Assembly: GCA_017311185.1 (NCBI GenBank)
Contig: JAESUZ010004128.1
Location: 496,001 to 560,000, forward strand
DNA: 64,000 nucleotides
Reading direction: 5' to 3'
Origin: Proteles cristata cristata
Lineage: Eukaryota > Chordata > Mammalia > Carnivora > Hyaenidae
Part shown: positions 41,894 through 52,782 of the stretch, piece after piece
Position numbering within the stretch: position 1 is the stretch's first letter
Layout of the letters: every line of letters begins with the position of its first letter
Notes under the pieces: model-generated
Seen by the model: only the letters and a program-made list of their open reading frames with translations
Told to the model about the DNA's origin: nothing
The model's database searches: none
Program-made: the position numbers and the translations under genes

Positions 41894-42108
41894 GTTTTTT
41901 TTTTTAATGTTTTATTTATTTCTGAGAGAAAGAGAGAGAGAGTGTGAGCAGGGGAGGGTCAGAGAGAGGGAGACAGAATCTGAAGCAGGCTCCAGGCTCT
42001 GAGCTAGCTGTCAGCATAGAGCCCGACATGGGGCTTGAACCCACGAACTGGGTGATCATGACGTGAGCCAAAGTTGGACGCTTAACCGACTGAGCCACCC
42101 AGGTGCCT
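41894..42108 (-). mobile_element. Carnivore SINE, minus member of a head-to-head pair
   Basis: Complete element ending GAGCCACCCAGGTGCCT. It lies 18 bp from the head of the next, oppositely oriented SINE. Confidence 0.94.
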
Positions 42109-42126
42109 ATAAAATTGTTGAATCAC

Positions 42127-42341
42127 GGGGCGCCTGGGTGGCTCAGTCGGTTAAGCGTCCGACTTTCGCTCAGGTCATGATCTCGCGGTTCGTGGGTTCA
42201 GGCCCCGCGTCGGGCTCTGTGCTGACTGCCAGCTTAGAGCCTGGAGCCTGTTTCAGTCTGTGACTCCCTCTCTCTCTAACCCTCCCCTGCTCACACACTC
42301 TCTCTCTCTCCTAGAAATAAATAAAACATTAAAAAAAAAAG
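42127..42341 (+). mobile_element. Young felid SINE, plus member of a head-to-head pair
   Basis: Full-length youngest type. Perfect 14-bp duplication (aattgttgaatcac) at 42113-42126 and 42342-42355. Confidence 0.97.
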
Positions 42342-42420
42342 AATTGTTGAATCACTATGTGGTACACCTGAAACTACTGTAACATTGTATGTCAACTATA
42401 CCTCAATAATAACACTGATA

Positions 42421-42978
42421 ATACTAATACTAATACTTTGCTATTATTATTAGCAACCTCATCTAGAAATCTGCCATAATAGGTACTGGAGGATTGCCAA
42501 TTAACATTTGCATGCGAACTATAGAAGATCTAATCACGACATACTTCCAAATGAACCTTTTTCTCAAGAGGTTTGTGAACATCTTAAGTGTTAAACTAAT
42601 TACTACAGAATTCTTTTCAGAGGGCCTTCAAAAAAAACCCCCAATTTTATCCTTACTGAGCTTACTTTTTCTCACATGAAAGCAAGACAAAATAATTTTG
42701 TCTTCTGAGTACATTTACGTTAAGGTATTGGATACTAGAAACATAATTCCTTTTTAACTAGGATATTGTTTTTCTTCTCTTCTGCATCCTTTTCATCACA
42801 CAAAGCAGCACTGTCTTTGTAGCTACACTTTGGGGCCTCGACATTTATTTTTGCCCTTTTGGTCTGTAACATCCCCAAACAAGTGCTTTGATCAGCTGCT
42901 CAAGGGATCACATGGCTGGAACAGGAGGGCACTTAGAAGCCTGTGCTCTTAGAGATGCATTGATGTTGGACCGATATG
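42421..42978. other. Unassigned AT-rich DNA
   Basis: (TAA)-rich start at 42400-42450, then no recognised feature. Confidence 0.35.
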
Positions 42979-42998
42979 AAAAATAATTTCGTGGAGGG

Positions 42999-43050
42999 TT
43001 CCCTGGCTGGCTCGGTCTGGAAAGCATGTGACTCTTGATCTCCAGATTAA
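42999..43050 (+). mobile_element. 52-bp SINE head insert with target duplication
   Basis: Only the tRNA-derived head of an older SINE is present (CCCTGGCTGGCTCGGTCTGG, GTGACTCTTGATC), joined to a short A-rich run. Flanks AAAAATAATTTCGTGGA (42979) and AAAAATAATTTGGTGGA (43051) match at 16 of 17. Confidence 0.8.
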
Positions 43051-43070
43051 AAAAATAATTTGGTGGAAGG

Positions 43071-43664
43071 GACTTTCTTGTTGAAGCTCTGACCATTTTG
43101 ATTACTGAAGAGGGGCGCATACACGTATCCACATATAAATCTGTATCAATAGATGGATTTGACTTCTTGCCAGTGTGGCTTTATGCTTTCTCTCTTTCTC
43201 TTGTCTATCAGTTAGGGAGTGATTAGCCCAGGGGACACTCAGCATTCCATTTGCACTTCTCGTCCTGAGTGAAAGAAAGGAAGCAAAAATCCCAATGGAG
43301 AAAAATATTCTGACGAAGACAGGTGCGTGATTATATGTGTGGGGGATATGAATTTATTTTGTAGCAAACTAGTGGCCCACGCAGGAGTACTTTAGGCTGA
43401 ATGCACAAAGAAAACTCTATTAAGAAATCTGACTTCAGGCCCGTGAAATTATAGTCTACTTTGTAAATCACAGTCAGAAGACATTGAATTAGTAATGAAA
43501 TCAGCACCAAACAAACAAACAAACAAACAAACCAAAAACCTGGGTTCAAATCACCATGGAGCTAACTTCACTCAATGTAACCATCCAGTGTTTCTAAACT
43601 GGCATTCTCATCTCTAAAACAGGTCTAATGACCCCAGTGCTACCCACCCAGTGACATTGGTTAA
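43071..43664. other. Unassigned DNA
   Basis: Contains a short (CAAA)n at 43510-43533; otherwise nothing recognised. Confidence 0.35.
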
Positions 43665-43681
43665 GAATCCACATGAGCCGA

Positions 43682-43904
43682 GGGGCGTCTGGGTGGCTCG
43701 GACGGTTAAGCATCCGACTTCGGCTCAGGTCAATGATCTCATGGTTCATGGGTTCGAGCCCCGCATTGGGCTCTGTGCTGAGAGCTAGCTCAGAGCCTGG
43801 AGCCTGCTTTGGATTCTGTGTCTCCCTCTCTCTGACCCTCCCCTGCTCACGCTGTCTCTCTCTCTCTCTCAGAAATAAATAAAACATTAAAAAAAAAAAA
43901 AAAA
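43682..43904 (+). mobile_element. Carnivore SINE, plus strand
   Basis: Complete element with a 16-A tail. ATCCACATGAGC occurs at both flanks (43668 and 43907). Confidence 0.95.
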
Positions 43905-43979
43905 GGATCCACATGAGCTGGAAGAGCCACAATGACACACGTAGGCAGTACGGTGCCGGTGTCCACAGGCCACCTACCT

Positions 43980-44187
43980 TTGGAGGTTTGTTTTCTTTTA
44001 ACTTTCTATTTTGAAATAATGATGGATTCGTGGTTAAGTTCCAAGAGAGGATGTGCAGCGGTCCCAGGCATCTGTCACTCAGCTTCCCCAAAGGAAAGTG
44101 CGGGACTGTTGTACGATATCAAAACCGGGGAAACTGACTTTGTGCCATTCATAGAGCTTTTTCAGGTTTCCCAAGTCTTCCCGAGCA

Positions 44188-44237
<50 letters not shown>

Positions 44238-45275
44238 CCTAAAAAGTCTTATCACACCTGGAGGTGTGTGTCACCACCACCGAAATCAAGATAAAGAACT
44301 GTCCCACCTCCCCAAAGTTCCCCCAATCGTTGGCAACCACGAATCTGTTCTCAAACTCTGTAATTTTATTTCGAGAAAAGGAACAGTTCATTCCTTTTGC
44401 GTATCAACAGTTGATTCTTTTATTGTTGCTTCATTAGTATTCCGTAGCATGGACATACCACAGTCCTTCGTTAGACGTTTGAAGGACTTTTGGGTTGTTT
44501 CTAGGTTTTGGCTCTTCTCCGTGAAGCTGCTGTGAGCGTTAGCATACAGATTTTGTGTAAATTAGTGTTTTCATTTCTCCCCGGGGTAAGTGGCCAATAG
44601 TGAAATAGGTGGGCCATGTGATTGTTGCATGTTTGGTTCGGAAAGAAACTGCCAGATGGTTTTCCAGACTGGCTGAGCCACTGTGCGTTCTTACCAGGAA
44701 CACTTGGGTGATCTAGTTCTTCCACATCCTTGCCAGCACTTGTTTTTTTTTCCATTGTTTTCTCATTTTAGCCATTCTGATAGGGATGTAGTAATATTTT
44801 ACTGTGTTTTTAGTTTGAGTTTTCCCTGTGGCTATGATGTTAACTATCTTTTCATGTGTTTATTTGCCATCTGCATATGGTCTTTGATAAAAGGCTGCTA
44901 TTCTAGTTGGATTTTTTTGTTATTTTATTCCAGAGTTTTGAGAGTTCTTTATATAGTCTAAATACGAGGCCTTTGTCAGATACAGGATTCTCTAATATTT
45001 CCTCAAAGTTTGTAGGTTGTCTTTTTATCCTCTTAATAGGGGTTTTGGCAGAGCAAAGGTTTGTTTTTGATATTTTGAGGTTCAACTTACTAATTTTTTC
45101 TTTCGGGACTATATTCGGACGTCTAAGAACTCTGCTTAGCCTTAGGTCAGTCAAAGGTTTACAGAAACTTTTTTTCCAAGAAGTTTTATTTTACTTATGG
45201 TTGTACTTTTTAAAGTCCGTGATGCATTTTGAGTTAATTTCTGTATAAGACGTGAGGCTTCAGTCTAAGATTTTA
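43980..45275 (-). mobile_element. Old L1 ORF2 3' part, antisense
   Basis: The plus strand carries the antisense L1 series: CTTTTGGGTTGTTTCTAGGT, TTTTCCAGACTGGCTGAGCC, TCTTCCACATCCTTGCCAGC, TCTTTTCATGTGTTTATTTG, CAGATACAGGATTCTCTAAT. A minus-strand frame at 44903-45154 keeps LYKELSKLWNK, an ORF2 C-terminal motif. A (GT)n repeat sits inside. Inactive. Confidence 0.85.
44191..44235. repeat. (GT)n microsatellite
   Basis: About 22 GT units within the old L1; likely polymorphic. Confidence 0.97.
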
Positions 45276-46322
45276 AATGTTTCCATCATCGGCCTCTAGA
45301 CATCTAGACACATTCTGGCCCATGTCTGTCTTCCTGTCTACTTTTCTACCTTTCTAGACATTATTTCACTTTCCTACCTTACATTTCATCTCTTTCACTC
45401 TTTGATTAGGCCATTTTCAGTTGCTCATTTCATATTCCTCATATACCATCCTAGATTCTTATTTCCTTAATGATCGAAAGATTGTACTTATATGGCTATC
45501 ATCTCCCACTGACATAAGTCATGCCGAGAATATAATCATATGTTGATAATGTTTGTCTTTCCCAATATACTGTAAGCCTGTCGAGAGGAAGGAGCATATC
45601 CTTCTCAAAAGCTGGCCCAGGTGTTGCAGAAAACATGGATATGGTTATATTTGTAGAATTAAAGTGAATCAAGTTCTACCGTCCTTATATATGCTAGAAG
45701 AGGGACACGTTCACCTATATGAGTATCTGTATTCAGATGCGACAAAAACGATTTTTTTGAAGAGGCAGAACTGATTGGAGAGGCCAGTAGCATCCCAACG
45801 GGCTCACTCCTGACTGCTCATACCTTGGCTTTACAGGCTGACCTATTCCGAAGTCAGGATGGCAGCTAGGATCGCGTGGGGCTGGCAGTACTATTGATTT
45901 CAGGATGCCGTGGGAAGATGTACCGCTGATTCATAAATACTTCCCCAATTCATTTGTCTATGGTCTTGCTTAAAGTGTTCCCCATAAAACACTAAGAACT
46001 TTGAAATTATATGTGTGTACACACACGCATATATTACATATTATATGTATAGGTGCATAATATATATATGTGCACACACAAAAAACATACGTATGTTGTT
46101 GTTGCTGTTTCTTCAGAAATCTCTTTTGCACTTAGGCTTAGACACCCATTAATGAAGGACTTCCGGCCAGTATATCCATTTCATTTTAGTTTCCTAAAGA
46201 CCTAGTACTCAGGTGATAACGAGGGCAGTGGGGTTTCACATATTATTTGTTCATGTCTGTCCGAAAGCTCAAAAGTGAAGGTCAGTACATTTCTACAGAA
46301 AAATCTTTTTAATGACTTAGTG
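45276..46322. other. Unassigned DNA with a TA/CA microsatellite
   Basis: 46008-46090 is mixed (TA/CA) simple sequence. No gene signal recognised. Confidence 0.35.
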
Positions 46323-46338
46323 AAAAACACAACACTTG

Positions 46339-46560
46339 GGGTGCCTGGGTGGCTTAGTCAGTTAAGCATCTGACTTTGGTTCAGGTCATGATCTCATAGA
46401 TTGTGGGTTCAAGCCCCGGGTCAGGCTCTGCAGTGACAGCTCAGAGCCTGGAGCCTGCCTCAGATTCTGTGCCTCCCTCGCTCTCTCTGCCCCTCCCCCA
46501 CTTGTGTGTGTTTCTCTCTCTCTCTCTCTCTCAAAAATAAATAAGCATTTATAAAAACAA
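46339..46560 (+). mobile_element. Carnivore SINE, plus strand
   Basis: Head GGGGTGCCTGGGTGGCTTAG; tail TCTCAAAAATAAATAAGCAT. AAAAACACAACACT at 46323 is echoed after the tail. Confidence 0.95.
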
Positions 46561-46564
46561 ACAA

Positions 46565-46995
46565 AAACACACAACACTTTCCTTCTTGTCCCAACTGGTT
46601 AAAATAACATGACTGGCACGAAATCATGATTATTCTCAGGGTATGAGCCATCACACAGGGAACGATAAATGTTTCGGTGTTAAGGTATTTGGGTAGGTTT
46701 GCCGCGTTATGATTGCAGCATTTAATTCTCAGCTCTGATTATTGGAAGCCAGTAGCACATGCTCATCCCCTCCAGTCCAAATAACCTCTTAAGAGATGAT
46801 TCTATTAATAGTGAAGAGGATTTACAGACTTAAACTACAAAGATACACACAACACTGAGCAGGTAAATTGTCACTCTTTGGGGAAATAATGTTACCCATT
46901 GATAGAATCCATGCTTAGAAAATTCACCTTAAGAAACTATGTATTTCAGAAAAAGCATCCCTTAGCTTCTTAATGTTCTCATGTTCCTGTATTGT
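46565..46995. other. Unassigned DNA
   Basis: No recognised feature. Confidence 0.35.
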
Positions 46996-47011
46996 CTTAT
47001 CAGTTTTTTCT

Positions 47012-47198
47012 TTTTTTTTTTTTAAATATTTTTTATTTATTTCTAGGAGAGAGAGAGAGAGACAGCGTGAACAGGGAGGGTCAGAGAGAGAGATCAGACT
47101 GAAACAGGTCGCCTGAGCTGTCAGTCACACAGAGCTCCGAAACCAGAACCGAGATCAGACCAGCAAAGGGACTGAACCGACTGGGAGCCCAGGCTCCT
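47012..47198 (-). mobile_element. Young SINE with many small deletions (possible assembly damage)
   Basis: Its undamaged left end matches the youngest subfamily closely, but from about 47090 to 47195 it loses bases every few nucleotides relative to its neighbour (for example CAGAGCTCCGAAACCAGAACC in place of the usual B-box region). See findings. Confidence 0.8.
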
Positions 47199-47199
47199 T

Positions 47200-47413
47200 T
47201 TTTTTTTTGTTAATTTTTTTTTTATTTCTAGGAGAGAGAGAGACAGCGTGAGCAGGGAGGGTCAGAGAGAGAGGGAGTCACAGACTGAAACAGGCTCCAG
47301 GCTCTGAGCTGGCAGTCAGCACAGAGCCCGACGCGGGGCTCGAACCCACGAACCGCGAGATCATGACCCAAGCGAAAGTCGGACGCTTAACCGACTACGC
47401 CACCCAGGCATCC
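47200..47413 (-). mobile_element. Young felid SINE, minus strand
   Basis: Near-consensus youngest type. The pair is enclosed by TTATCAGTTTTTTCT at 46997-47011 and 47416-47430. Confidence 0.95.
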
Positions 47414-47430
47414 GGTTATCAGTTTTTTCT

Positions 47431-48840
47431 CAAGCAATTTCGGTAGAACGTGGTCTGTAATTTTTCTTTCATTACTACACGGGATATAATTTTTATTTTG
47501 GAGAAAAACATCTAAGCCACAGTAGCCACAGAGGACCAATAGTCATAAAAATCTATGGCTAAGTTTCCTGCTTGTTTAAAACATTACCTCCTGAAACAAG
47601 CAAAAAAACAATTAAAAGTAAGCATTTGTCTTAGTAAAGGGAAGCTGTTTAGATCGGAGGAAACTGGACAGAGCAGGTAATTATTATCAAGGTTCTAGTT
47701 TTTCTCTGGGGGTCGGCTTGAAAACATTTTGACAAATTGTCAATAGGATAGAGTGAGCAGTAGCTCCCTGAGCCAAAGCTTGCTTATGGTATCATATTCT
47801 TTCCAGATAAACCTTTTCCTTGTCAAGAAAGGATCATGGAAGGTGGAGATCATCTTACCTTGACGTCACGCACAGTCTTGGGGCTTCCTTCATTTTCCAT
47901 GGCTTGGTGAATACTGGCATTATATCCCTCAGCTCGAGGCAGGGGCAGAAATTGCTTCCACAGAGATGGCCTGGAGAAATGTTTCTGGAGGCACTCTGGC
48001 TTGTCTGGGGAAGGACTGGGCATGTTTTTACAGGGAAGGTCCAAATGAGTCCTGCAGCCTGATTTTAACAACATTAGCCCAGGGTCCACTCTATTTCTCT
48101 TCAATTGGCCGATGCTGGGCCATCTGTCAGTCAGCTAGGGACCTCTCTGGAAAGTTACACTATTTTAAGTAAAAGGATTATCTGTTTGGTGGATCAGCAG
48201 CTTATCCACCGTTCTTTAGTGTTCTATTCTGGGTAGAGCCTTCTATTTTGAATGTCTAGGTGTGTTATGACTGCCCCCTACTGGCAGAAATGTACTACTA
48301 ATTCAAATTTAATCCTCAAATGGAAAGAAATGATTTAAGTGATCTATTTGCTTAGGATAGAATGATAAAATAGATTGCTTCGCAATATTCTGCATTAGTT
48401 GTGCGAGACAGGGACTAGGGCCTGATAATCTTGGGCTGTGCAGTCGAGAGACGGGCGGTCCACCTAAGCTGTTTAGGTTTCTTCAAAGGTCGTGTTAGCA
48501 GCAGTCAGAAACGTGGCTAGAAATGTATGCTCAACTCATACCCAAAATTAAGCCCCAGGATTATTACACTTCTTGATTGATGTCATGTAGGATGAAAGTG
48601 ATTTTTCTTAGGAGGTAACTGGTCATCTAATGACTAAGCCAAGAGTTGGCTTTGCACATCATACTTCATCTTTGTAAAGTGCCTTATAAATAGAGATTAT
48701 TCAACAGAGTGCAAAAAGGCAGGACATAATACCTTGAGAGGTGTCTCGTGCTCAAGGAGCCCCTGCTGGGTCTGGGGTTGCACGGAGATAAAGGCCCCAG
48801 GTGTGTATCCTGGAGATTATGAACTGAAGAAGTTTCCTTT
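47431..48840. other. Low-repeat DNA with candidate minus exon, CRE and CTCF-like site
   Basis: About 1.4 kb without a recognised repeat. Contains an exact CRE (TGACGTCA) at 47861-47868, a minus-strand exon-like segment (47859-48051) and CTGCCCCCTACTGGCA at 48271-48286, which resembles a CTCF core. Confidence 0.35.
47859..48051 (-). other. Candidate minus-strand internal exon, 193 bp
   Basis: Minus-strand donor GTCAAG|GTAAGATG at 47859 is strong; the acceptor CTGCAG|GACTC at 48051 has a weak pyrimidine tract. One frame is open across it (part of an 84-codon frame containing GYNASIHQAMENEG). The peptide is not recognised. It may be a lncRNA exon or chance. Confidence 0.22.
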
Positions 48841-48842
48841 AG

Positions 48843-49045
48843 GAGCACCTGGGTGGCTCAGTCGGTTGAGTGTCCAAATTCGGCTCAGGTCATGACCTGT
48901 GGTTTGTGAGTTCGAGCCCAGCATAAGGCTCGCTGCTGTCATGCAGAGCCTGCTTTGGATTCTTTGTCTTCCTCTCTCTCAGCCTCTCTCCTGTTTATGC
49001 TCTCTCTCTCTCAAAAATAAATTTTCAAAAAATAAAACAATAAAA
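48843..49045 (+). mobile_element. Carnivore SINE, plus strand
   Basis: Head GGAGCACCTGGGTGGCTCAG, tail CTCTCAAAAATAAATTTTCA; older, diverged copy. Confidence 0.92.
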
Positions 49046-49049
49046 CAAA

Positions 49050-49860
49050 GGTTAGCTTAAAATGGGTGATGTATCTAAATAGGCATTTCTCCAAAAAAGA
49101 TATACAAATGGCCAATAAGCCCATGAAAAGATGCTCAATGTCATTAACCATTGGGGAAACGTAAGTCAAAAGTACAGTGATTTTACATGTAATAGGTTGG
49201 TTTTAATCAAAAAGACAGACGACAAATGTTAGTATGTGGAGAAAATGGTACTCTCATGCATTGCCCGTGGAAACATAAAATGTTGCAACCACTTTGGAAA
49301 AACAGTTTGGCAGTTCCTCAAGGTGTTCAACATAGTTACCGTAAGACCCAGCAGTTTCCTCCTACATGTCTACTGAAGCCGGAGAAGTGAAACGTGTGTT
49401 CACATGAAGGCTTGCGTACAAATGTCCAGTAACTGGAATCCATCCACATGGCCATCCACTGATAACCAAAGTGAAGTATATCTGTACAATGGAATATGAC
49501 TCAGCAACAGAAAAGGATGAAGTTCGGACACAGGCTGTAACATGGATAAACCTTAAAAACATGCCGAGAGAAGCCAGTCACAAAAGACCACATGGTGTGT
49601 GATTCCATTTATAAGAAAATGTCTGGAGTAGGCAAATCTAGACAGTAGATTAGTGGTTGCCTAGGGCAGGGGTTTGGGGAAACTTCAATGAATAAGAAGT
49701 TTCTTTTTTGGGGTGACGTAAATGTTGTAAAACTGATTTTGGTGATGGTTTCACAACCCAGTGAATACACTAAAAACCCTTAAATTGTATACGTTAAATG
49801 GGTGAATTATATGGTATGTGAATTCGATCTCAATAATGTTGTTAAACCTTTTATAAAAAG
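49050..49860 (+). mobile_element. Old L1 ORF2 3' end and 3'UTR
   Basis: Long, well-ordered match to L1 3' end: AGGCATTTCTCCAAAAAAGA, ATACAAATGGCCAATAAGCC, GATGCTCAATGTCATTAACC, GGAAAAACAGTTTGGCAGTT, ACAATGGAATATGACTCAGC, GTGATTCCATTTATAAGAAA, CCTTAAATTGTATACG. No intact frame. Confidence 0.92.
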
Positions 49861-51370
49861 AGAGGCAACTTCTTCAAGTGACCAAATGTTTCAGCGCGGC
49901 GCAGTGGGTACATACCTTGACAGTTCTGTTCCCTGGGGTCAGTTGAGTGAAGATATGGTCGAACTATATCACTGGTCTGAGGGTCCCGGGACCTGGTTCT
50001 GGACTCAGAATGAAAATGGTATACGTGGTATTAATAATCTCAACTTGACGTGGGCAGCCTTTGGGCTGGAAGATTATTTTTTCCTCCTACTCATTTTTCT
50101 TGGTGCATTTTGTGCCTGGGGAAACCTGCCCGGGATATTAGGTGGTGTGTCCAGGTAGTACTACAGTTGGGACCAACCCCCACCCCCCCGCCGTGTCCAC
50201 ATCCTAGGGCCAGGGCACATCGTCCTGAGCCACTCTGCAAACCAAATCATTCATGTTTCTCTTTTTCCTCAGTGATGTCATTTCGGCCCACCAGCGTTTT
50301 TCTCTTGCTCTGACTTTTGTTTTTGCACACTCTATTTTTGGGGTCAGACCTTGGAGGAAACATTTCTTTCAAACATTTGTTAAGTTCTCCTTAGCATTTT
50401 CCCCATACTTGGAAAAATTCTTGTTTTTGGAAACTGCTTTCTATTTCTATGAAAATTATTTCATCTTAAATCAGATTTGTCAACAATTTTATCTATGTCT
50501 GCTAATAAAACATTGCACGCTCAGTTCTTGAGAGATCCTGGTAAACATTATTGTTTCGTATTCAGGGGGTATGTGCGTCTAGGGGCACACAGCGGCATCG
50601 ATTGGCCTTCCCTGGCATTCTGTGTAAAAAAACGAGTTTGCTGGAGATGGAAGTAGGAGGAATTTGCAGGAAGAACGAATTTTACCATCTGCCAGAGTTG
50701 AGTAAAGTACTTATTGGCAAATATGTATTTATTTTTCATTACCTCAAGAAACAGGACATCTCCTCAAGGGTCAGTGTAACTGACAGACCTGTGTGTGGGA
50801 GGCACAAACAGCTGAGAGAGTGGTGTGAAGAGAGAGGTTACTGGATTCCTAATCTATACGACTCTGACTTGGGTGTTAGCTCCTCAGAAAGGCAGAAAGC
50901 TGGTGGGTTGACAGCCAGTTGAGTAAATGGTAATGGAGTGGAACAGACAAACCATCAGCCTGGAGGAGGCCAGCCAACACTCTTCCCTCATGCCGATGAG
51001 ACTGACGATATGCAGAGCCAGGGAGGGACATCCTTACAGGGGTCCATCTCCAGTCTCAGACAGTGCTGGAAGACAAGACCAGGGAACTTCCCAAGACTGC
51101 CCAGTTGGCCGTGGGTCACGGCATTTGCTCTACTGACAGGATAGGCAGTCTTTGCCGGGTGTCGTGGATCCAAATGGTTACCTTGGTTTTCCTCCATTAC
51201 TGGGCATTGAAAGTGGTAGAAGGGCGGTAGTAGGGTCACTTAACCCCGGATTGATAGCCTTAAAGACCCACACGTGGGCCAGATGGAAAGGTGTGCAAAT
51301 CACTAAGTGATCCTTGACTTTCAGCCAGATTCAATAACTGGAAATGATTCTGGGTTGTTGCTTTAGAATG
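49861..51370. other. Unassigned, low-repeat DNA
   Basis: Open frames of 60-120 codons (49802-50158, 50551-50922 plus; 50988-51239 minus) lack recognisable domains. No clear repeat. Confidence 0.35.
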
Positions 51371-51384
51371 AGTGAATACATTTT

Positions 51385-51551
51385 ATTTATCTCTCTCTCT
51401 CTCTGCCTATCATCTATCTACCTCTATTAGAGAGAGAAAGAAGCCTGGGCACACATGAGCACGGGAGGGGCAGAAGAGATAGAGACAGAGAGAAGCTCAA
51501 CCCTGAGATCAAGAGTGGCATGCTCTACCGATTGAGCCAGCCAGGCACCCC
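51385..51551 (-). mobile_element. Older carnivore SINE, degraded
   Basis: GA/CT simple start, AACCCTGAGATCAAGAGTGG, CATGCTCTACCGATTGAGCC and AGCCAGGCACCCC. Confidence 0.75.
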
Positions 51552-51559
51552 TTGTTGCA

Positions 51560-51975
51560 CTTGCTCTTAACAATTATGTTTAGATTATTCCTGAAAAATT
51601 CCCAAGATATTAAACAGCTATCCACAATCTCAAGTTATTTCTCTTGTTGAAATATTTTGTAACAGCCATAATATGAACTTATTTGACTAGTAAACCTAAG
51701 TAGAACTAAAGTTCTATGTCTGCGTTGTATTTAATGTTGACAACTCTGAAGACATGAATGTTTTCATTAAGCCAACCCAACTTGGACTAGCTTTTGTATA
51801 CCGAAGATGATCCCAGCTCATGTGAACTTGAAAAACATTTGGGTTAGTTTCTAGATTTCTGAGAGAATACTTAATTTATGTAAATATTTAATTTATTTTT
51901 CTTTAAGTCAATTAAGTAGAGTGTCATTACAAACTAATTTTGCCAATACCATCTGGAGATAGAAAAATCACACAT
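51560..51975. other. AT-rich unassigned DNA
   Basis: No recognised feature. Confidence 0.35.
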
Positions 51976-51976
51976 T

Positions 51977-52055
51977 TATAACACACACACACACACGTGT
52001 ATAAATGTGTGTGTGTGTAATATATTGAAGGATTTGTCCGAGTAGACATGTATAT

Positions 52056-52087
<32 letters not shown>

Positions 52088-52090
52088 ATA
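51977..52090. repeat. Interrupted (CA)n/(TG)n microsatellite
   Basis: (AC)8, a short ATAAATGTG spacer and (TG)5, then a 25-bp non-repetitive island (52025-52049) and (TG)14-15. The first half can fold on itself (CACATTTATA...TATAAATGTG). Confidence 0.95.
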
Positions 52091-52600
52091 AATATAAACG
52101 TATAGCAGATACTTTTTAAATTTTAGCCATGAAACAAATCTAATAATACAAACTCACTAGTTTTTAAAAGAACTGTTGGATCCAAATTGTGTTTCTGGCA
52201 GTTGCAGTAAATCAAGATTACTTGCTCTGATGACTAAAGCTTCTTACTAGTATTTGTGATAGACTTATGATATTTGCATTTGTTTTTTGTAAAGAAATTT
52301 TTGAAGGGGCAATTTTTAACTCATTTAGTGTCTTAGGAGACTTCTGCATACCCATTATTGGAGGGAAGTGTCCTTTTTCTCTAGGGCACCTTATAAACTG
52401 ATAAGGTTATCTAGGTTAGAAGTTCCCCACTATAGCCACTGTAATTTAAGATTATCTTTGGTCAAGTTCATCTGCTCATTCAGACACACCTAGGTTCTGG
52501 GCTCATAATTTTTCTCCATATTCTCAGCCAGAGTCCTAAATGGAGGAGTCCCAGCTCTTTGGGCTTGGAGGAACACATTTCGTTTTGCTCTCTCTCTCTT
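52091..52600. other. Unassigned DNA upstream of a candidate exon
   Basis: No recognised repeat. Ends in the polypyrimidine tract of the exon candidate. Confidence 0.35.
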
Positions 52601-52614
52601 TTTCATTAAAACAG

Positions 52615-52782
52615 AATTTTACCTGCGGGAGGCCTCACAACGGAGGCAGCTTTGGACCAAGTCTGGAAAAAGAAAGGCTCAGAGCAAGCTGGAGGGCTCA
52701 CGGTGCAAAAGCGGCAGAGCTCAGATCAGACAGGAACTTTCTGCGCCCTCAAAGACAGAAGTAGTCACAGTGGACTCCGCAG
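52615..52782 (+). other. Candidate internal exon, 168 bp
   Basis: A very good acceptor (TCTCTCTCTTTTTCATTAAAACAG at 52591-52614) precedes it and a fair donor (CCGCAG|GTACCTG) follows. One frame (one leading base, 55 codons, two trailing bases) is open across it and the length is divisible by three. Another frame continues an upstream ATG (52540) to a stop at 52762. Not in a recognised repeat. Product unknown; a non-coding RNA exon is equally possible. Confidence 0.35.

Larger units (their letters stand above)
41860..42420 (+). mobile_element. L1 3' end split by two SINEs
   Basis: When the SINEs are ignored, flanking sequence reads as L1 3' end: ATAATGTGTAGAATTG, GTTGAATCACTATGTGGTAC, ACCTGAAACTACTGTAACAT, TGTATGTCAACTATACCTCA. 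Confidence 0.8.
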
